Shown: one piece after another, positions 43,632 through 53,241 of the stretch
Numbering within the stretch: the first letter of the stretch is position 1
Layout of the letters: each line of letters begins with the position of its first letter
Assembly (NCBI RefSeq): GCF_040549045.1
Contig: NZ_JBEWTB010000002.1
Span: forward strand, 1,457,501 to 1,521,500
Length of the DNA stretch: 64,000 nt
Origin: Endozoicomonas sp. NE40
Lineage (GTDB): Bacteria; Pseudomonadota; Gammaproteobacteria; Pseudomonadales; Endozoicomonadaceae
Direction of reading: 5' to 3'
The notes under the pieces: model-generated
Databases searched by the model: none
What the model was told of the DNA's origin: nothing
The model's input: only the letters and a program-made list of their open reading frames with translations
Made by a program: the position numbers and the translations under genes

Positions 43632-45035
43632 ATGGGAAAAGCCTTGGAAGCCAAGCCGATCATCTCAACCCAAACAACCACCTACATACTCGATAGCAAT
43701 GTCCTGATACACGATCCAAACTCAATACTGAACTTCGAAGAACACCGCGTTCTCATTCCAATGACAGTTCTGGAGGAACTGGACAAACTCAAAAACGGTA
43801 AACAAACCATCGCTGCCGATTGCCGTCAGGCTATCCGCATTATTGATCAGATTCTGGGCAGCGCTTCTCCCGGCGAGATTGAAGCGGGTGTAGCCATAAG
43901 CCGTGGAGAAAAAGCAGAACCTCAGGGAACCCTGTCCATTCTGTCACATCAGGAAGCAGACAACGTCAGAACTCTGCCTACCACTAACAACGACAACAAA
44001 ATCATCAACGACATCTGCCAGTATCAGCGCAACCACCCCGACACTGAAGTGATACTGGTGACCAAAGACATCAACATGCGCCTCAAGTCCAGAGGCTGCG
44101 GCATTCACTCAGAGGATTACCACAGCGATCAGCTGCTGTCCGATATCGGCATGCTGACCAATGGTTATCTCCACTTTGAAGGAAATTTCTGGGATCGTGT
44201 TAACGAAGTCAACACACAACAGGTGGAAGGAGCCACTTATCACCGCATTCCCAGAGAGACATTCAGCGAAGACCTTTACCTTAATCAGTTTTTCCTGGAC
44301 GACACCGGTTTTGTCGCCAGGGTACACAGCCTGACGGACGATGAGATCCAGCTGCTGCACATGAGCCACGAAACCCTTATGAATCAGGAGGCATGGGGGT
44401 TACAACCGCTCGATATTTATCAGGCGATGTCACTGAACCTGTTGCTTGACCCGGATATCCATCTGGTGAACCTGACAGGCGCAGCCGGTTCCGGTAAAAC
44501 CATTCTGGCTCTGGCAGCGGCTATCGAAATGACGGTTGCCACCAAACAGTTTCGTCGAATTATAGCGACTCGCTCAACCCGGGGGCTGGACGAAGATATT
44601 GGCTATCTGCCCGGCACCGAAGCGGAAAAAATGGAACCCTGGCTGGGTGCCATTACCGATAACCTTGAAGCCCTGCACTACGATGATGAGTCGACCAACG
44701 GCAGTGTGGATTACATTCTCAAACAGGTGCCTCTGCACTTTAAATCCCTTAACTACATTCGCGGTCGAAGCTTCCAGCAGAGTCTGATTATTATCGACGA
44801 ATGCCAGAACCTGACGCCACACCAGATCAAAACGATCATCACCCGTGCCGGAGCGGGCAGTAAGGTCATCTGTCTGGGCAACCTGGCACAGATTGACACA
44901 CCCTATCTTGCCCCAACCAGTTCCGGCCTGACGTACATGACTGAACGCCTGAAAAACTTTCCTCATGGTGGAGCCCTACAGCTGAAAGGAGTACCTCGTT
45001 CGCCATTAGCAGCATACGCTGAAGAATACCTGTAA
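43632..45035 (+). CDS. PIN-PhoH family ATPase/ribonuclease-like protein
   Basis: 467 aa. An N-terminal PIN domain (YILDSNVLIHDP, then LIPMTVLEELDKLK and VILVTKDINMRLK) carries the acidic nuclease residues. A C-terminal PhoH ATPase has Walker A GAAGSGKT near residues 283-290 and Walker B LIIIDECQNLT. This is the PhoH2-type layout, in which related proteins act as RNA helicase/RNase. It stands alone after a 280-bp AT-rich gap and is followed by a GC-rich hairpin. Confidence 0.87.
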   Translation: MGKALEAKPIISTQTTTYILDSNVLIHDPNSILNFEEHRVLIPMTVLEELDKLKNGKQTIAADCRQAIRIIDQILGSASPGEIEAGVAISRGEKAEPQGTLSILSHQEADNVRTLPTTNNDNKIINDICQYQRNHPDTEVILVTKDINMRLKSRGCGIHSEDYHSDQLLSDIGMLTNGYLHFEGNFWDRVNEVNTQQVEGATYHRIPRETFSEDLYLNQFFLDDTGFVARVHSLTDDEIQLLHMSHETLMNQEAWGLQPLDIYQAMSLNLLLDPDIHLVNLTGAAGSGKTILALAAAIEMTVATKQFRRIIATRSTRGLDEDIGYLPGTEAEKMEPWLGAITDNLEALHYDDESTNGSVDYILKQVPLHFKSLNYIRGRSFQQSLIIIDECQNLTPHQIKTIITRAGAGSKVICLGNLAQIDTPYLAPTSSGLTYMTERLKNFPHGGALQLKGVPRSPLAAYAEEYL

Positions 45036-45043
45036 TCCTCCAG

Positions 45044-45064
45044 GGAGCCTGTCCTGCAGGCTCC
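45044..45064 (+). terminator. Hairpin after phoH-like gene
   Basis: 8-bp perfect stem GGAGCCTG / CAGGCTCC with a 5-nt loop, 9 nt after the stop. No T run follows. Confidence 0.5.
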
Positions 45065-45225
45065 ATCCTCTCCTTCACACCTGCTGAAATACGATCGAAT
45101 TTGTAACATTCTTATACAAATTAAGAGAAACTGTCGAAACATGATCAGTGTCATACCCATCAAAAACCCTATTCCGATATAACACCCGACCAGCACTAAT
45201 ACTTCTTCTGCAGTAAAGCTCACTA

Positions 45226-46671
45226 ATGCACAGATATCGACATCACACCATTGCTCTGGTCACACTGCTGACGCTCGGCCTGTCGGGCTGCTCACTCATG
45301 CCTGCAGAACATACGACAGACTCAGCAAGCTTGCCGGACAGTTTCTCCCAGACCGGACAACACAGTTTTTCTGAACAATGGTGGCATGAGTTCGAAGACC
45401 CACAACTGAACCTGCTTATTGAAGAAGCGCTGACCAGCAACTTCACTATTCAGTCCGCCCTGGCCAGACAGGAACAGGCTGCCGCCCAGGCTAATGTGAC
45501 ACAAGCCGGGCTATACCCGAACGTAACAGGCAATGCCGGCCAGAGCTACCGACGCAACCAGCAGCAAAATGGCAATATCAACAAGAATGAATCATTTGAT
45601 GTAGGCATCAGTACCCGTTGGGAAATTGACTTGTGGGGACGCATGCGCCACCGTTCCGATGCTGCCATGTATGATTACCTTGCCAGCTCCGAAGCATTGC
45701 AGTCAGCAGCCATCTCTCTGGCAGGGAATATCGCCAGAACCTGGTATCAGCTGTCTGAACAATCTGCCCGCGTCGATATTTTGTCCCGGCAGTTAACCAA
45801 TATCGAACACATCACTGAAGTCACGAACCTGCGCTATACCAGCGGACAGGGTTCAGTCAGTGCTATCTGGCGACAGGAACAAATCGCAGAATCCACCCGT
45901 GCCAGTCATTTGCAGGCCGTTAAACGACAGGAAATTCTGACTCGCCAGCTCAACGTTTTACTGGGCAAACCGCCAGCCAGCAAACCGAGATGGCAGGTAT
46001 CTGCGTTTCCAACACTGCCAGCCCTCCCCTCTACAGGCATTCCTGCCAATCTGGTAGAAACACGCCCGGATATCAGGGATCGCTGGTATCAGTATCAGGC
46101 AAGACGTCATCAGGTCGCAGAAGCCAGGGCCGCCCGTATTCCTTCGTTTATGATTTCAGCCGGTACCGACACCAGCGGTGACCAGCTGGAAGACCTGTTT
46201 GATTTCTGGGCGACAGACTTTGCGCTCAGCCTGAACGTACCCATTTTTCGCGGCGGTCAGCTGAAAAGCCAGCAGCGACGGGCCGAAGCAATATCGACAC
46301 GGGCGTTTTACGACTATACACAAACCGTTCTGAACGCGCTTCGGGAGGTGGAAACCAACCTGCTGGAAGAACAGAGTCAGCAGGAACAGTTAGCCAGCCT
46401 GCAGGAACAGACCCGGTCAGCCCAGAAAATCCTTGATGTAGAAAGCGCCCGCTATGCCACTGGCATACAGCGCTATCTGGATGTATTAAACGCCCAGGAA
46501 CGCCTTTTCAACCTGCAACTGAGAAGCCTTGCCGCAGAACGCCAGCTCATGGAACGCCGTATTAACCTGTACCAGTCACTGGGCGGAAGCCTGCTTAATA
46601 TTGACGACAATGGAGAACTAATGATTCAAATGCCCATAACGAAAGAAGAACAACTGCAGGAGGCTGTCTGA
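45226..46671 (+). CDS. RND efflux outer-membrane factor, lipoprotein (OprM/NodT family)
   Basis: 481 aa. Lipoprotein signal with lipobox LSGC (about Cys22). Then the two structural repeats of TolC/OprM-type proteins: WWHEFEDPQLNLLIEEAL is the classic start, and LNVLLGKPP and ARAARIPSFMISAG mark the middle and second repeat. It forms the trimeric outer-membrane channel of a tripartite pump. It is the first gene of an OMF-adaptor-permease operon; the adaptor ATG follows after one base. Confidence 0.92.
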   Translation: MHRYRHHTIALVTLLTLGLSGCSLMPAEHTTDSASLPDSFSQTGQHSFSEQWWHEFEDPQLNLLIEEALTSNFTIQSALARQEQAAAQANVTQAGLYPNVTGNAGQSYRRNQQQNGNINKNESFDVGISTRWEIDLWGRMRHRSDAAMYDYLASSEALQSAAISLAGNIARTWYQLSEQSARVDILSRQLTNIEHITEVTNLRYTSGQGSVSAIWRQEQIAESTRASHLQAVKRQEILTRQLNVLLGKPPASKPRWQVSAFPTLPALPSTGIPANLVETRPDIRDRWYQYQARRHQVAEARAARIPSFMISAGTDTSGDQLEDLFDFWATDFALSLNVPIFRGGQLKSQQRRAEAISTRAFYDYTQTVLNALREVETNLLEEQSQQEQLASLQEQTRSAQKILDVESARYATGIQRYLDVLNAQERLFNLQLRSLAAERQLMERRINLYQSLGGSLLNIDDNGELMIQMPITKEEQLQEAV

Positions 46672-46672
46672 C

Positions 46673-47941
46673 ATGGGTTTATCGATAGCCAACAGTAAAA
46701 AATGGGCCAAAATTATTGCCCCCTGCATTGTCCTGATAATGGGTGTTGCCGCAGCCAGTTATTATCTGGAAAGCAAGCCCAGAATACGTTCAAGACAAGG
46801 CCAGCCCGTTGCCCGGCTGGTGCAGGTGCAAACCATCGAATCCGGAAGCCAGCAGCCGTGGATAACCGGCAATGGTCAGGTAGTAGCCAAACGGGAAGTT
46901 GATTTGCGCTCCCAGCAACGTGGTACTGTGGTCAGCCTGCCTGATACCTTTATTCCCGGCGGCTTTGTCCACAAAGGCGAAGTATTACTGCAAATTGATC
47001 CCAGGGATCATCTGCTGCAAATCGAGCAGTCACAGGCTGGTCTGGCAAAAGCCAGAGCCACTCTGGAAGAAGAGCGAGGTCGTCATCGTGTAGCACAGCT
47101 GGAATACGATCTGTCCGGAAAAGAACTGCCAGACGATGAAGTAGGACTGGTTTTGCGTCAGCCACAGCTGGCTGATGCTGAAGCCAACCTGAAACGGGCG
47201 CAGGCCGCCTTGTCCAAAGCCCGTATTGATTATGAGCGCACCCGGATTGAAGCACCGTTCGATGCCCAGATCACGGCAAGGCATATCTCCATAGGCAGTA
47301 TGGCGCGCGACAATATGAGCCTGTTTGAACTGGTGGCGACTGACGCCTTCTGGGTAGAAGTCAGCCTGCCAACACAATACCTGCCCTGGCTGAAATTCCC
47401 CTCTAATAACCAGCATGAAACCGAAGACGGACATTGCACAGGCTCTGTCGTACGTATCCGGAATGTCGCCGACTGGCAGGAACACGTTTACCGGGAAGGC
47501 TGTGTTATCAGCCTGTTGCCGGAACTGAACAGCCGTGTTCGTACCGCAACAGTACTGGTTGAAATCAAGGACCCGCTGGCACTGCTCCCTGAAAACCGGG
47601 GCAAGCCGCAGGTGCTGGTTAACGAGTTCCTGCAGGCCGATATCCTTGGCAAGCAGGTAGACAATGTCGTCAGCCTGCCTCGTCGTTTGTTGCAGAATGG
47701 CAACCGCGTCTGGCTGATGAATACGGAGAACAAACTGGAGTCCAGAGAAGTTACCCTGTCCTACCGGGGTCGTGACCATGTTCTGGTGGATGGCGGCCTT
47801 GTTGCCGGTGAAAAACTGGTCACATCAGCAATACCGGGAGCCGTTGAAGGTATTGCCCTGCGTACAGAGCCTCGCAGGCGCCGCAGGGATATGGTAGCCC
47901 AGCAGGAGCCGTCTGAAGCCGCTGACAAGGAGTCTCTATGA
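46673..47941 (+). CDS. RND efflux periplasmic adaptor (membrane fusion protein)
   Basis: 422 aa. One N-terminal membrane segment (IIAPCIVLIMGVAAASYYL), no lipobox. Then the lipoyl half (GNGQVVAKREVDLRSQQRGT), an alpha-hairpin around residues 110-185 with Ala/Gln/Glu repeats, the second lipoyl half and beta-barrel (ARHISIGSMARDNM), and a proximal domain. It links the inner-membrane pump to the outer-membrane channel. Its stop overlaps the permease start in ATGA. Confidence 0.9.
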   Translation: MGLSIANSKKWAKIIAPCIVLIMGVAAASYYLESKPRIRSRQGQPVARLVQVQTIESGSQQPWITGNGQVVAKREVDLRSQQRGTVVSLPDTFIPGGFVHKGEVLLQIDPRDHLLQIEQSQAGLAKARATLEEERGRHRVAQLEYDLSGKELPDDEVGLVLRQPQLADAEANLKRAQAALSKARIDYERTRIEAPFDAQITARHISIGSMARDNMSLFELVATDAFWVEVSLPTQYLPWLKFPSNNQHETEDGHCTGSVVRIRNVADWQEHVYREGCVISLLPELNSRVRTATVLVEIKDPLALLPENRGKPQVLVNEFLQADILGKQVDNVVSLPRRLLQNGNRVWLMNTENKLESREVTLSYRGRDHVLVDGGLVAGEKLVTSAIPGAVEGIALRTEPRRRRRDMVAQQEPSEAADKESL

Positions 47942-50900
47942 GTCAATCGCCCGGGGGGAAATTGCTGGAGACTCTCACCAGCAAAGGGCCAATTGCCTGG
48001 ATGACTAAAAACAGTGTAACCGCCAACCTGCTTATGCTGTTTTTTATCATTGGTGGCCTGGTCACCTCTTTTCAGATTCGAAAAGAGGTCTACCCCAACT
48101 TTGAAATGAACTCGGTACGGGTCACTGTTTCTTACAACGGTGCCACTCCGGATGAAATGGAAATGGGCATCGTCCTGCCCATAGAAAACGCCATTCGGGG
48201 CATTGAAGGGATTAAGCAGGTCAACTCCCGGGCGCCGGGAGGGTTTGCCAATATCACCGCCGAACTGATGAACAATGTCAACGTTGATCAGGTGCTGCGG
48301 GAAATTGAAAGCGCCGTGAACCGGACAAACCTGCCAGCCGGTGCCGAAAAGCCCCGGGTTGTCCGGTCTGCTACCCGTCATGAATCCATGGAACTTATCC
48401 TCTATGGTGACGTAGACGCCATTGCCCTGAGAGAAGCCACCAGTCAGGTGCGGGATATCCTGTTGCGCTCGGCTTACCTGACCCAGGTTGAAATGCACTG
48501 GGCATCCCGTTACGAAGTGAAGGTTCTTGTCGACCAGGCCAACCTTGAACGCTACAACCTGACGCTCAACAACATTTCCAGCACCATTGCCAACCATGCG
48601 CTGAAACAGTCTGGTGGCAAGCTGGATACCGAGGGGGGCGATATCCTGCTTGAAGTCGACAACCGTCAGGAGTGGGCAAAGGACTTTGAGTCGGTTCCGG
48701 TAGTGACAACACCTCAGGGCGGGTATATCTACCTGGATGAAATAGCCACCGTGGAAGACGGCTTTGCAGACCGCAAATTCCAGTTCTATTACAACGGCAA
48801 ACCATCCACCAGTATCAAGATTTACCGAATAGGCGAACAAACCCCCATTGGCATTTCCGATGCGGTGCATGACATGCTGCCCCAGCTCGAAGCCGCTTTG
48901 ATACCGGGTGTTCAACTGGAGATTGTTAACGACGACGCCATTTTATATCGGGCGCGTATGGGGCTGTTGCTGAAAAATGCTTTCTCCGGTCTGGTGCTGG
49001 TACTGATTGTTCTGGCGCTGTTTCTGGAACTGCGCCTTGCGTTCTGGGTCACTATGGGCATTCCAACCGCCTTTCTGGGCTCACTGATCTTTCTGCCAGT
49101 GATGGACGTGTCGATCAATATGATTTCCATGTTTGCCTTTATTATCGCGCTGGGAATTGTGGTCGATGACGCCATTATTGCGGGGGAGAATGTCTATGAA
49201 CGCATGAGTCAGGGGATGCCATTTACCCGGGCGGCCATCATTGGCGTTAAGGACATTGCTGTTCCACTGACGTTCAGTATCCTGACTAACATTGTCGCCT
49301 TTATCCCCATCTGGTTCCTGCCCGGAACACTGGGCATGATGTTTCAGGTCATACCGCTGGTTGTAGCCACCGTGTTTGTTATTTCCTGGATTGATGCCCT
49401 GTTTATTCTGCCTGCTCATCTGGCGCATCTGAAGGAAGATAATCCTGCCGCACTGTTCCGCTACGCTAATGCCATACAGTCGAAGTTCAGCAAAGGACTG
49501 GAATGGTTTATTGAACGACTCTATAAACCGGCCATGAGAGTGCTTCTGGAGTTCCGCTACCTGATTGTTGCCATCGGCGTCGCCATGCTGGTGACCTCCA
49601 TCAGCTACGTAAAAGGCGGACACCTTGGCTTTACCACGATGCCCAGGGTTGAGGCTGAGTTTTCCGTTGCCCGGGTGACCCTGCCACTGGGTACCTCACT
49701 GGAAGAAGCCAACGACGTTCGTCAACGTCTGGAACAGTCTGCCCAACAGGTAATGGATGAAAATGGCGGACGCGACCTTGTAAAAGGTATCTCCAGTATG
49801 CAGCGCAACAGTGAAGGCGAATTCCACGTTGTGGTCCGGATGTTCCTGCAGCCTTCTGAAATTCGGGAGATGAGTACCCGGGATGTTTCCCGCACCTGGC
49901 GGGCTGTCACCGGCGATATCCCTGGCGTCGAAGGTGTTCGCTTCTCTTCCGCCGGTGGTGGGCCGGGTGGCGACGTGGCAGGTGTTACGGTAGAACTGCG
50001 CCACCACGATAACGACCTGCTGGAAGAGGCCAGCAATGAGCTGACAGGCCTGCTGAGCAGCTATGCCGGGGTGGTTGATATTGAAAACTCCTTTGCTTCC
50101 GGCAGCAGTAAACTGAACCTGGTACTCCTTCCTGCCGGACAAACCCTTGGCCTGAATGAGCGGGAACTGGCGCGTCAGGTTCGTGCTGCCTTCAATGGTG
50201 TGCGGGCTATACGACAGCAACGGGGCAGTGAGGAAGTCGATGTCATGGTCATGCTGCCCGATCACCAGCGATCCAGCGAGTTTGACCTTGAGCAACTGCC
50301 GGTTCGGGTGGGTAACAGCTATGTTCCCCTGTCGCAGGTAGCTTCCCTTGAGAGGGACTATTCTGCCTCCCTGATTCAGCGCCGGGAAGGTCGTCGTCGG
50401 GTAACGGTCAGCGCGGATATCACTCCTTCATCGGAAGCGATGACATTAAGCCAGACTCTGGCTGAAGAAATCTTTCCGGTTCTGAGAGAAAGCTATCCGG
50501 GGCTGGATGTTGGTTTCCGTGGTGACCAGATGGAACAGAAAGAGAGCATGGACAGCCTGTTCACCAACGGCATTATGGTCATGCTGGCACTGTACTGTCT
50601 GTTGGCGATTCCGTTCAAAAGCTATACCCAGCCACTCATTATCATGACCATTATTCCTTTTGGTCTGATTGGCTCGGTTCTGGGTCATATCGCACTGGGA
50701 TACACAATGAGTGTCGTCAGTCTACTCGGGGTTCTGGCACTCAGCGGTGTCGTTATTAACGACAGTCTTATTCTGGTTACCGAGGCTAACCGCCGCCGGG
50801 AAGAAGATGGACTGGGCGTACACGACGCTCTGATTGCCGCCTGTGGACGACGTTTCCGCCCTATCATTCTGACAACACTGACCACCTTTGGTGGCCTTGC

Positions 50901-51102
50901 GCCGATGATTCTGGAAACCTCTAACCAGGCTCGCTTTATGATTCCTATGGCGATCTCACTGGGCTTTGGCATTCTGTTTGCAACGTTTATTACCCTGCTG
51001 CTGTTGCCCAGCATGTACTCAGTACTGGAGGACATCAAAGCGCTATTTATCGCAAAACCTGAAGTTAGCGCAAAACCTGAAGCAGAGCCACTTAATAGTT
51101 AA
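47938..51102 (+). CDS. RND-type multidrug efflux permease
   Basis: 1054 aa, the standard size for AcrB-like pumps. TM1 lies at about residues 27-47 (NSVTANLLMLFFIIGG). The proton-relay Asp pair is Asp410-Asp411 in TM4 (ALGIVVDDAIIAGENVYE). The second half repeats the fold (VLALSGVVINDSLILVTEAN). The N terminus MTKNSVTANLLM is closer to the subgroup of HAE/CusA-related exporters annotated only as efflux RND than to classic AcrB. It exports toxic compounds using the proton gradient; the substrate range is unknown. No local regulator is adjacent. Confidence 0.92.
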   Translation: MSQSPGGKLLETLTSKGPIAWMTKNSVTANLLMLFFIIGGLVTSFQIRKEVYPNFEMNSVRVTVSYNGATPDEMEMGIVLPIENAIRGIEGIKQVNSRAPGGFANITAELMNNVNVDQVLREIESAVNRTNLPAGAEKPRVVRSATRHESMELILYGDVDAIALREATSQVRDILLRSAYLTQVEMHWASRYEVKVLVDQANLERYNLTLNNISSTIANHALKQSGGKLDTEGGDILLEVDNRQEWAKDFESVPVVTTPQGGYIYLDEIATVEDGFADRKFQFYYNGKPSTSIKIYRIGEQTPIGISDAVHDMLPQLEAALIPGVQLEIVNDDAILYRARMGLLLKNAFSGLVLVLIVLALFLELRLAFWVTMGIPTAFLGSLIFLPVMDVSINMISMFAFIIALGIVVDDAIIAGENVYERMSQGMPFTRAAIIGVKDIAVPLTFSILTNIVAFIPIWFLPGTLGMMFQVIPLVVATVFVISWIDALFILPAHLAHLKEDNPAALFRYANAIQSKFSKGLEWFIERLYKPAMRVLLEFRYLIVAIGVAMLVTSISYVKGGHLGFTTMPRVEAEFSVARVTLPLGTSLEEANDVRQRLEQSAQQVMDENGGRDLVKGISSMQRNSEGEFHVVVRMFLQPSEIREMSTRDVSRTWRAVTGDIPGVEGVRFSSAGGGPGGDVAGVTVELRHHDNDLLEEASNELTGLLSSYAGVVDIENSFASGSSKLNLVLLPAGQTLGLNERELARQVRAAFNGVRAIRQQRGSEEVDVMVMLPDHQRSSEFDLEQLPVRVGNSYVPLSQVASLERDYSASLIQRREGRRRVTVSADITPSSEAMTLSQTLAEEIFPVLRESYPGLDVGFRGDQMEQKESMDSLFTNGIMVMLALYCLLAIPFKSYTQPLIIMTIIPFGLIGSVLGHIALGYTMSVVSLLGVLALSGVVINDSLILVTEANRRREEDGLGVHDALIAACGRRFRPIILTTLTTFGGLAPMILETSNQARFMIPMAISLGFGILFATFITLLLLPSMYSVLEDIKALFIAKPEVSAKPEAEPLNS

Positions 51103-51182
51103 GTTGGCCCTGCCTTTTATCATGGAAGTGCTATCATTGCTCACTGGAGAAAGTCACCGGAGAAAAATAACCGGGTGATGCA

Positions 51183-52154
51183 ATGACCACTTCCAGACTT
51201 CACGCTGTTTTATCGCGTCTGCCTTTTCTCTTTACTTTCAGCCTGATTCTCTCAGGCTGCACAAACGACTCTTCCACGCAGATTCTGGGTACGCTTGAGC
51301 GCGACCGTATTGTTCTGTCTGCCACTTCGTCTGAAATTATCGTAGAGGTTCTCACACCAGAAGGCTCCAGGGTGACAGAAGGTGACCTGATCCTGAGGCT
51401 GGATGACCAGAAACAACAGTCTCTGGTTGCTTCTGCACAGGCTGAAGTGGAGAGAGCCGAAGCTTACCTCGATGAACTGAACAGTGGCGCACGACCGGAA
51501 GAAATAGCGGCAGCCCGCGCCCAGGTGGCCAGCCAGAAGGCACTGTATACTGAAGCCCGGAAAAACTACGAGCGTATCTCGGTACTGGTCGAAAAAAACA
51601 CGTTAACGCAGTCCGACCTTGATACTGCGCTTGCCAAACAAAACTCCCTGTCTGCCAACCTTCAAAATGTAAAAGACAAGTTGCAACTGTTATTGCAGGG
51701 AACAAGGATTGAAACCCTTGAACAGGCTGAAGCATCACTGGTCAGAGCCAGGGCGGCTTTACAGCTGGAACGGCAAAAGCTGGATGAACTCTCCCTTTAT
51801 GCCACCCGGGACAGCTGGCTCGACAGCCTGCCCAGACACCAAGGCGAAAGGGTTGCAGCAGGAACCCCGCTGGCGGTTCTGCTGGCAGACAACGTCCCCT
51901 ACGCCCGCATTTATATTCCTGAACCGGTTCGCACTCAGGTCAGTGTCGGCGACAAACTGGCTATTCATATAGACGGCGTCGATCGTATTTATACCGGAAC
52001 CCTGCGCAAGGTTGCTCTCGATCCGGCATTTACTCCCCATTACGCCCTGAATGAAAAGGAGCGATCCCAGCTGGTGTATCTGGCAGAGGTTCAGCTGCCA
52101 CCATCAGCCGCGGAATTGCCAACAGGCATTCCGGTTCAGGTGGAGTTGCCCTGA
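51183..52154 (+). CDS. HlyD/YbhG-like periplasmic adaptor of an ABC exporter
   Basis: 323 aa. N-terminal signal with lipobox-like LSGC; lipoyl segment around LERDRIVLSATSSEIIVEVL. A long coiled-coil hairpin (about residues 70-195) contains SGARPEEIAAARAQVASQK, a phrase typical of YbhG-type adaptors. A beta-barrel end follows. It overlaps the ABC ATPase gene by one base (TGATG), so both are co-translated. It probably forms an exporter with that ATPase and the permease at 56688. Confidence 0.85.
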   Translation: MTTSRLHAVLSRLPFLFTFSLILSGCTNDSSTQILGTLERDRIVLSATSSEIIVEVLTPEGSRVTEGDLILRLDDQKQQSLVASAQAEVERAEAYLDELNSGARPEEIAAARAQVASQKALYTEARKNYERISVLVEKNTLTQSDLDTALAKQNSLSANLQNVKDKLQLLLQGTRIETLEQAEASLVRARAALQLERQKLDELSLYATRDSWLDSLPRHQGERVAAGTPLAVLLADNVPYARIYIPEPVRTQVSVGDKLAIHIDGVDRIYTGTLRKVALDPAFTPHYALNEKERSQLVYLAEVQLPPSAAELPTGIPVQVELP

Positions 52155-53071
52155 TGCCCGGGCTGGCAATAAAGGCAGAAGGGCTTACCCGACGTTTCGG
52201 GGACTTTGTTGCCGTCAATAATCTTGACCTGATGATTCCGGAAAAAACTATTTATGGTTTTCTGGGACCCAATGGCTGTGGCAAATCCACCACTATGCGC
52301 CTGCTGACCGGGCTGCTGACGCCCAGCGCCGGGCAGGTAACAGTGCTGGGTATGGACATTCCAAAAGACTCGGAAGCACTGCGGATGCGGCTGGGCTATA
52401 TGACTCAGAAATTTTCCCTGTACGATGACCTGTCCGTGGAAGAAAACCTGAAGTTTATTGCACAGATTTATAACCTGCCCGCCAGAACCAGCAAACTCCG
52501 CATTGAACAACAACTGTCTGAGTTCGGTTTAAACCAGCGTCGTAAACGGCTGGCTGGCAGCCTGAGTGGCGGTCAGCGGCAGCGTCTGGCTCTGTCGGCC
52601 GCAACCCTGCATCAGCCGGAGCTGTTACTGCTGGATGAACCCACATCTGCCGTTGATCCGGAAAACCGCAGGGACTTCTGGGAAACCCTGTTCGACCTCT
52701 GCGAACAGGACACCACCATACTCGTTTCAACCCATTACATGGATGAAGCGGAACGTTGCCATGGGCTGGCTATTCTCGAATCCGGCTGCAAACGGGCAGA
52801 TGACTCTCCCAAAGCGCTGCTGGAAAACCTGGGCGCCCATGTGCTGGAAGTCGATGGTGATAATCTGCGACAGGTAAAAAGCACTCTGGAATCTCTGCCC
52901 GGGGTGTTATCCACAGCTCAGCAGGGTACCCATTTGAGAGTTCTGGTTAAAGAACAGTTTTCAACACCTGAGCAATGGCTGCATCAGCAGTACCCTGAAC
53001 TGATGGCTGACCGCACTATTCGGCAGGTACGACCCAGCCTGGAAGATGTCTTTGTGCAGTGTACGAGATAA
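52154..53071 (+). CDS. ABC exporter ATP-binding protein (YbhF-like)
   Basis: 305 aa with a single nucleotide-binding domain: Walker A GPNGCGKSTTMRLL, Q-loop near YMTQKFSLYDDLSVEENL, signature LSGGQRQRL, Walker B LLLLDEPTSAVDP and H-loop STHYMDEAERC. The C-terminal extension ends PSLEDVFVQ as in complete YbhF/CcmA-type subunits. E. coli YbhF has two such domains; here there is one. The matching permease lies 3.6 kb away, beyond two unrelated genes. Confidence 0.9.
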   Translation: MPGLAIKAEGLTRRFGDFVAVNNLDLMIPEKTIYGFLGPNGCGKSTTMRLLTGLLTPSAGQVTVLGMDIPKDSEALRMRLGYMTQKFSLYDDLSVEENLKFIAQIYNLPARTSKLRIEQQLSEFGLNQRRKRLAGSLSGGQRQRLALSAATLHQPELLLLDEPTSAVDPENRRDFWETLFDLCEQDTTILVSTHYMDEAERCHGLAILESGCKRADDSPKALLENLGAHVLEVDGDNLRQVKSTLESLPGVLSTAQQGTHLRVLVKEQFSTPEQWLHQQYPELMADRTIRQVRPSLEDVFVQCTR

Positions 53072-53091
53072 CAACTGCACCAGAAATTACA

Positions 53092-53127
53092 ACAGTAACC
53101 CTTTGCCGGAAGCTGAATAGCTGCAAT
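53092..53127. repeat. Left flanking repeat of the inserted gene block
   Basis: 36 bases that align without gaps to 55258-55293 at about 26 positions, most differences being transitions. They bracket the 663-aa unknown gene. Confidence 0.4.
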
Positions 53128-53165
53128 GAATAGCTGCAATGAATAGCCACAATGAATAGCCACAA
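53114..53165. repeat. Four 13-bp tandem repeats
   Basis: TGAATAGCTGCAA twice, then TGAATAGCCACAA twice, head to tail without gaps. They begin 42 bp after the ABC ATPase stop, at the left edge of the AT-rich insertion. Confidence 0.85.
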
Positions 53166-53241
53166 AAAATGAACTTATTATTGATTCGCTGATCAAAACA
53201 CCAACTGTACCAGTCAAAATAGTATTAAAAAGGATTTTAGA

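Noticed and set aside
44963..45223. 86-aa minus-strand frame with a hydrophobic N terminus between phoH and the efflux operon
   Set aside because: Its second half is antisense to phoH and no ribosome-binding site precedes the ATG; the hydrophobic stretch alone is weak evidence.
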